From Mycobacterium barrassiae (GTDB taxonomy: Bacteria > Actinomycetota > Actinomycetes > Mycobacteriales > Mycobacteriaceae), in assembly GCF_025822765.1 (NCBI RefSeq), contig NZ_JACKUK010000044.1:1985-65984 (forward strand): 64,000 nucleotides of DNA, given 5' to 3'. The notes under the pieces were generated by a model that saw nothing but the letters and a program-made list of their open reading frames with translations, was not told the origin of the DNA and searched no databases. Both the position numbers and the translations under genes were made by a program. Below are positions 61,334 through 64,000 of this stretch, piece by piece; position 1 is the stretch's first letter; each line of letters opens with the position of its first letter.

Positions 61334-63469
61334 TCAGCACACCAGTGGTGACCGCGCAGCGTTCGGATCGCCGCAGTAGCCGCCGGCTTCCACGGTGATG
61401 TCGCCTTCGTCGAGCACGAAACCCGCGTCAGTCCACCGCTGCAGCGGTCGAGCGGAGCAGTCGACCGTGACTGAGGCGCTTTCACCGGCCAAGACCGCAA
61501 TCGAGGTGAAGCCGACGAGGTGGCGCACCGGGTTTCCGTCGACCGCACGCACCGCGTACACCTGTACCACGTGGCGGCCGTCGCGGTCGCCGGTGTTGGA
61601 GACGGTGACCGTCGCGTCGAAGTGCTCACCGCGCACAGGGCTGAGCGTCAACTCGGTGATCGTGAACGTCGTGTAGCCGAGCCCGAACCCGAGCGGATAC
61701 GCCGCAGGCACGCCGTCGCGATCGAGCTTGCGCTGCCCCCACCAACGGTCGTAGGTGACCGCGCGGGAACGCCAATTCACCTGCGGCAGTTGATCGTGTC
61801 GTACCGGGGTAGCGACCGGCATCCGCCCGGCCGGTTCGGCGTCGCCCAACAAGATGTCGGCGATCGCGCGGCCACCCTCCATCCCGGGGTACCAGGCCAT
61901 CAGCACCGCGGAGACATCACGGTCCCACGGGTCGACGACCACGGTGCCCCCTCCTATGACCACCACCACGGTGTGCGGGTTGGCCGCGGCGACGGCACGA
62001 ATGAGCGCGACGTCCTCACCGTGCAATCGCAGATCGGCGCGGTCACCGCCGAACGTCCACCACCGCTGCGAGAACTTGAACAGCGCGCTGGCGAGTTTGG
62101 CGACCCATGGCCGACGCATGATTCCGCCGAACAACGCCATCGTGTCGGCATCGAGGGCGATCAACGCCTCGCCCTCGTCCTTCGGCGTCAGGCCGACAAT
62201 GACCACCGCGACGTCGGCGCTGCGCGCGTCCGTGACCACTCGATGACTTCCGAGCCGCTCCCGCAGGCCCTGCCGTACCGAGACGGTGTGTGGAGGTCTG
62301 ACGTTCGACGATCCCGTGTCACCCAGGTTGGGCCGGTCGGCGAGACGGCCGAGTACCGCTACACGCTGCAAATGTTGCTCTGTCAGCGGCAAGAGCGGTG
62401 TCCCGTCGGCTTTTTCGTTCCGCAACAGTACCGTCGCCCGGTGGGCCACCTCGCGGGCCAGCGCGCGGTGATCGGCACCGGCGACGACCGATCGAGGGGG
62501 AGCGGGTAGGGCACGCGCGGCGAACTCGAGCTGGGTGCGCAGGATACGGGCTCCGGCCCGCACCACGTCGTCCCGCTTCAACTCGCCGGAGCGCAGCGCC
62601 GCAGGTAACGCGCGAGCACGCTGCTGCCGGAACGGCATCTCCACGTCCTGGCCTGCCGCAACGGATTTGACCGGATACCGCAGACCCCACACCCAGTCGG
62701 TGTGCACGAATCCGGCGAACCCCCACTGGTCGCGCAGAATCTCGGTCAGCACGTGGGAGTTCTCCCCGGCCCATTCGCCGTTGACCGAGTTGTAGGCGGA
62801 CATCACCGAATCCACCCCGCCCTCGACGGCTCGGCGGAAGTGCGGAAGGTATCGCTCGTGGAGGATGTCCTCCGGCACGCTGACGTCGACCTGGAACCGC
62901 GCCTCCTCCATGGAGTTGAGGGCGAAGTGCTTCACGCTCGTGATCACCCATGGCTTCGCACCTTCGATTGCTGCGCAGCCCATTTCGCCGATGAGCAGCG
63001 GATCTTCACCGTAGGACTCCTGGGCGCGTCCCCAGCCGGGGAACGGGGCGACGTTGATGCATAGACCACCCCAGAAGTTGGCGCCGTGGGCGCGCGCCTC
63101 GGCCGCGATCGCGGCGGCAACGCGCCGTTCGATGTCGATGTCCCAGGTTGCGGCCCGTGCAATGGAGACGGGAAAGCTGGTCGACGGTGCGATGCCCACG
63201 CCGCGCGGACCGTCGGTGAAACGCAGCCCCGGGATGCCGATCCGGTCGATGCGGCCCGCCGTGACGGCGAGGAAGTTCGTCCGAGTCCGCGCACCGTCGA
63301 CGACGGATCTGACCATCGGCTTATCGCCGTCGAGCAGCCACAGCAGCTCGCGGTCCGTCAGCATGCGCAGTATTTCGTCGGCGGCTTCGTCGGAGCTCTT
63401 CTCGCCGCGTCGGACCGCGTCCACAGCATAGGCGAAAGGCGTTTCAGGTGAATAGATCTCGGGGCTCAT
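61334..63469 (-). CDS. Glycoside hydrolase family 3 (beta-glucosidase-like)
   Basis: 711 residues. GH3 N-terminal barrel with FTDGPRGVG, WGRAQESYGEDPLLIGEMG, SVKHFALN and nucleophile Asp258 in FVHTDWVWG (TDW in place of the more common SDW). The second domain has PGMEGGRAIADILLGDAEPA, and the C-terminus is a fibronectin-III-like domain (VTVSNTGDRDGRHVVQVYAV). No signal peptide, so it is probably cytosolic. Its start overlaps the stop of the threonine aldolase gene by one base. The sugar is unknown. Confidence 0.9.
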   Translation of the reverse strand: MSPEIYSPETPFAYAVDAVRRGEKSSDEAADEILRMLTDRELLWLLDGDKPMVRSVVDGARTRTNFLAVTAGRIDRIGIPGLRFTDGPRGVGIAPSTSFPVSIARAATWDIDIERRVAAAIAAEARAHGANFWGGLCINVAPFPGWGRAQESYGEDPLLIGEMGCAAIEGAKPWVITSVKHFALNSMEEARFQVDVSVPEDILHERYLPHFRRAVEGGVDSVMSAYNSVNGEWAGENSHVLTEILRDQWGFAGFVHTDWVWGLRYPVKSVAAGQDVEMPFRQQRARALPAALRSGELKRDDVVRAGARILRTQLEFAARALPAPPRSVVAGADHRALAREVAHRATVLLRNEKADGTPLLPLTEQHLQRVAVLGRLADRPNLGDTGSSNVRPPHTVSVRQGLRERLGSHRVVTDARSADVAVVIVGLTPKDEGEALIALDADTMALFGGIMRRPWVAKLASALFKFSQRWWTFGGDRADLRLHGEDVALIRAVAAANPHTVVVVIGGGTVVVDPWDRDVSAVLMAWYPGMEGGRAIADILLGDAEPAGRMPVATPVRHDQLPQVNWRSRAVTYDRWWGQRKLDRDGVPAAYPLGFGLGYTTFTITELTLSPVRGEHFDATVTVSNTGDRDGRHVVQVYAVRAVDGNPVRHLVGFTSIAVLAGESASVTVDCSARPLQRWTDAGFVLDEGDITVEAGGYCGDPNAARSPLVC

Positions 63470-64000
63470 CAGCAGCGTGCGAACTCTTCGGCGACGATGC
63501 CGACGAAATCGTCGACGTCCTCAGGTGTGGTGTCCCATGCGGTCATCCACCGGACCTCGCCGCGGGCCCGGTCCCAGTCGTAGAACCGCACGCGTTCACG
63601 GATCCGGTCGGCCACCTCGGTCGGTAGCGTCGCGAAGATCGCGTTCGCCTGGCTGTCCTGGGTGAAGGCAAGCCCGCGAAGCGTACCGTCGGCGATGCCA
63701 GCCTCCAGTGCGGCGCGCAGGCGTTGCGTCATCGCGTTGGCATGGGTGGCGTTGCGTACCCCCAGATCGTCCTCGAAGAGCGCAAGCAACTGTGCCGATG
63801 CGAACCGCATCTTGCTCGCGAGCTGCATGGTCAGCTTGCGCAGGAACACCAGTCCACTGGAGCCGTCCGAGTGGAGCACCACCACAGCCTCCGCGCCGAG
63901 GAGGCCGTTCTTGGTGCCACCCAGGCTGAGGATGTCGACACCCGCGTCGGTGGTGAACTCGCGGAAACCGACGCCGAGCGCCGCGGCCGCGTTCCACAGC
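63469..64000 (-). CDS. Low-specificity L-threonine aldolase (partial)
   Basis: The minus-strand frame is open to the window edge, so the N-terminal half is missing. The PLP lysine lies in LSLGGTKNGLLGAEAVVVLH, followed by LVFLRKLTMQLASKMRFASA, typical of threonine aldolases. The enzyme splits L-threonine (or allo-threonine) to glycine and acetaldehyde. The stop overlaps the glycosidase ATG by one base. About 177 residues are visible. Confidence 0.88.
   Translation of the reverse strand, partial: LWNAAAALGVGFREFTTDAGVDILSLGGTKNGLLGAEAVVVLHSDGSSGLVFLRKLTMQLASKMRFASAQLLALFEDDLGVRNATHANAMTQRLRAALEAGIADGTLRGLAFTQDSQANAIFATLPTEVADRIRERVRFYDWDRARGEVRWMTAWDTTPEDVDDFVGIVAEEFARC

Overview
The window is about 64 kb of GC-rich actinobacterial chromosome, almost certainly from a rapid-growing mycobacterium (Mycolicibacterium-like). 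The evidence is the galactan export set wzt-glfT1-wzm next to the proteasome activator bpa, two LpqH-type lipoproteins, an MmpS/MmpL pair, LigC, EchA21 and HisC2, frequent GTG starts and many 4-base ATGA overlaps. From memory, the order from wzm (Rv3783) to tadA (Rv3752) follows the M. tuberculosis chromosome in outline. I see no insertion sequence, prophage, CRISPR array or rRNA.

Layout. 1-3.3 kb: end of an unknown gene, then bpa-wzt-glfT1-wzm (minus strand). 3.6-20.4 kb: mostly conserved core genes (a PLP-fold protein lacking its lysine, quinone reductase, MarR, MocR, EchA21, HisC2, phosphoesterase, SDRs, alkyl sulfatase, truncated haemoglobin, metallopeptidase, phosphotransferase) and three tRNAs. 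20.5-26.7 kb: ProXVWZ osmolyte importer, a glycolipid-binding-type protein, TyrA and TadA. 27.2-34.2 kb: tRNA-Ser, a small secreted peptide gene, then a signalling block: bacteriophytochrome-PP2C, receiver-PP2C, CHASE3 histidine kinase, receiver protein and an RsbW-like kinase. 34.2-48.8 kb: secreted proteins, LpqH pair, Tgt, amine oxidase with an amino-acid ABC importer, CoA-transferase, GluQ, LigC and MmpS-MmpL. 48.9-61.3 kb: a catabolic-looking island of oxidoreductases (GMC, SDRs, nitroreductase, LLM, P450, SnoaL-like, glyoxalase) and a TetR regulator. 61.3-64 kb: GH3 glycosidase and a threonine aldolase cut by the window end.

Two systems stand out. First, six promoter gaps of the 49-61 kb island carry the same palindrome (core TAC[G/A]NN[C/T]GTA, seven copies, best copy CTGTACGATCGTACAG), including the gap upstream of the TetR gene at 60652-61278. 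This predicts a self-contained, autoregulated regulon. Second, the 28-34 kb block joins a red/far-red photoreceptor of the biliverdin-binding type to PP2C phosphatases and an RsbW-like kinase, which predicts light or redox input into sigma-factor partner switching.

Smaller signals: three families of 53-58 base hairpin repeats sitting at gene ends, mostly between convergent genes; two genes reduced to fused N- and C-terminal ends by in-frame internal deletion; a Tgt/GluQ pair suggesting queuosine use; and a divergent kinase/PLP-lyase pair resembling amino-alcohol phosphate breakdown. Gene names and family calls rest on reading motifs by eye; no database search was run.
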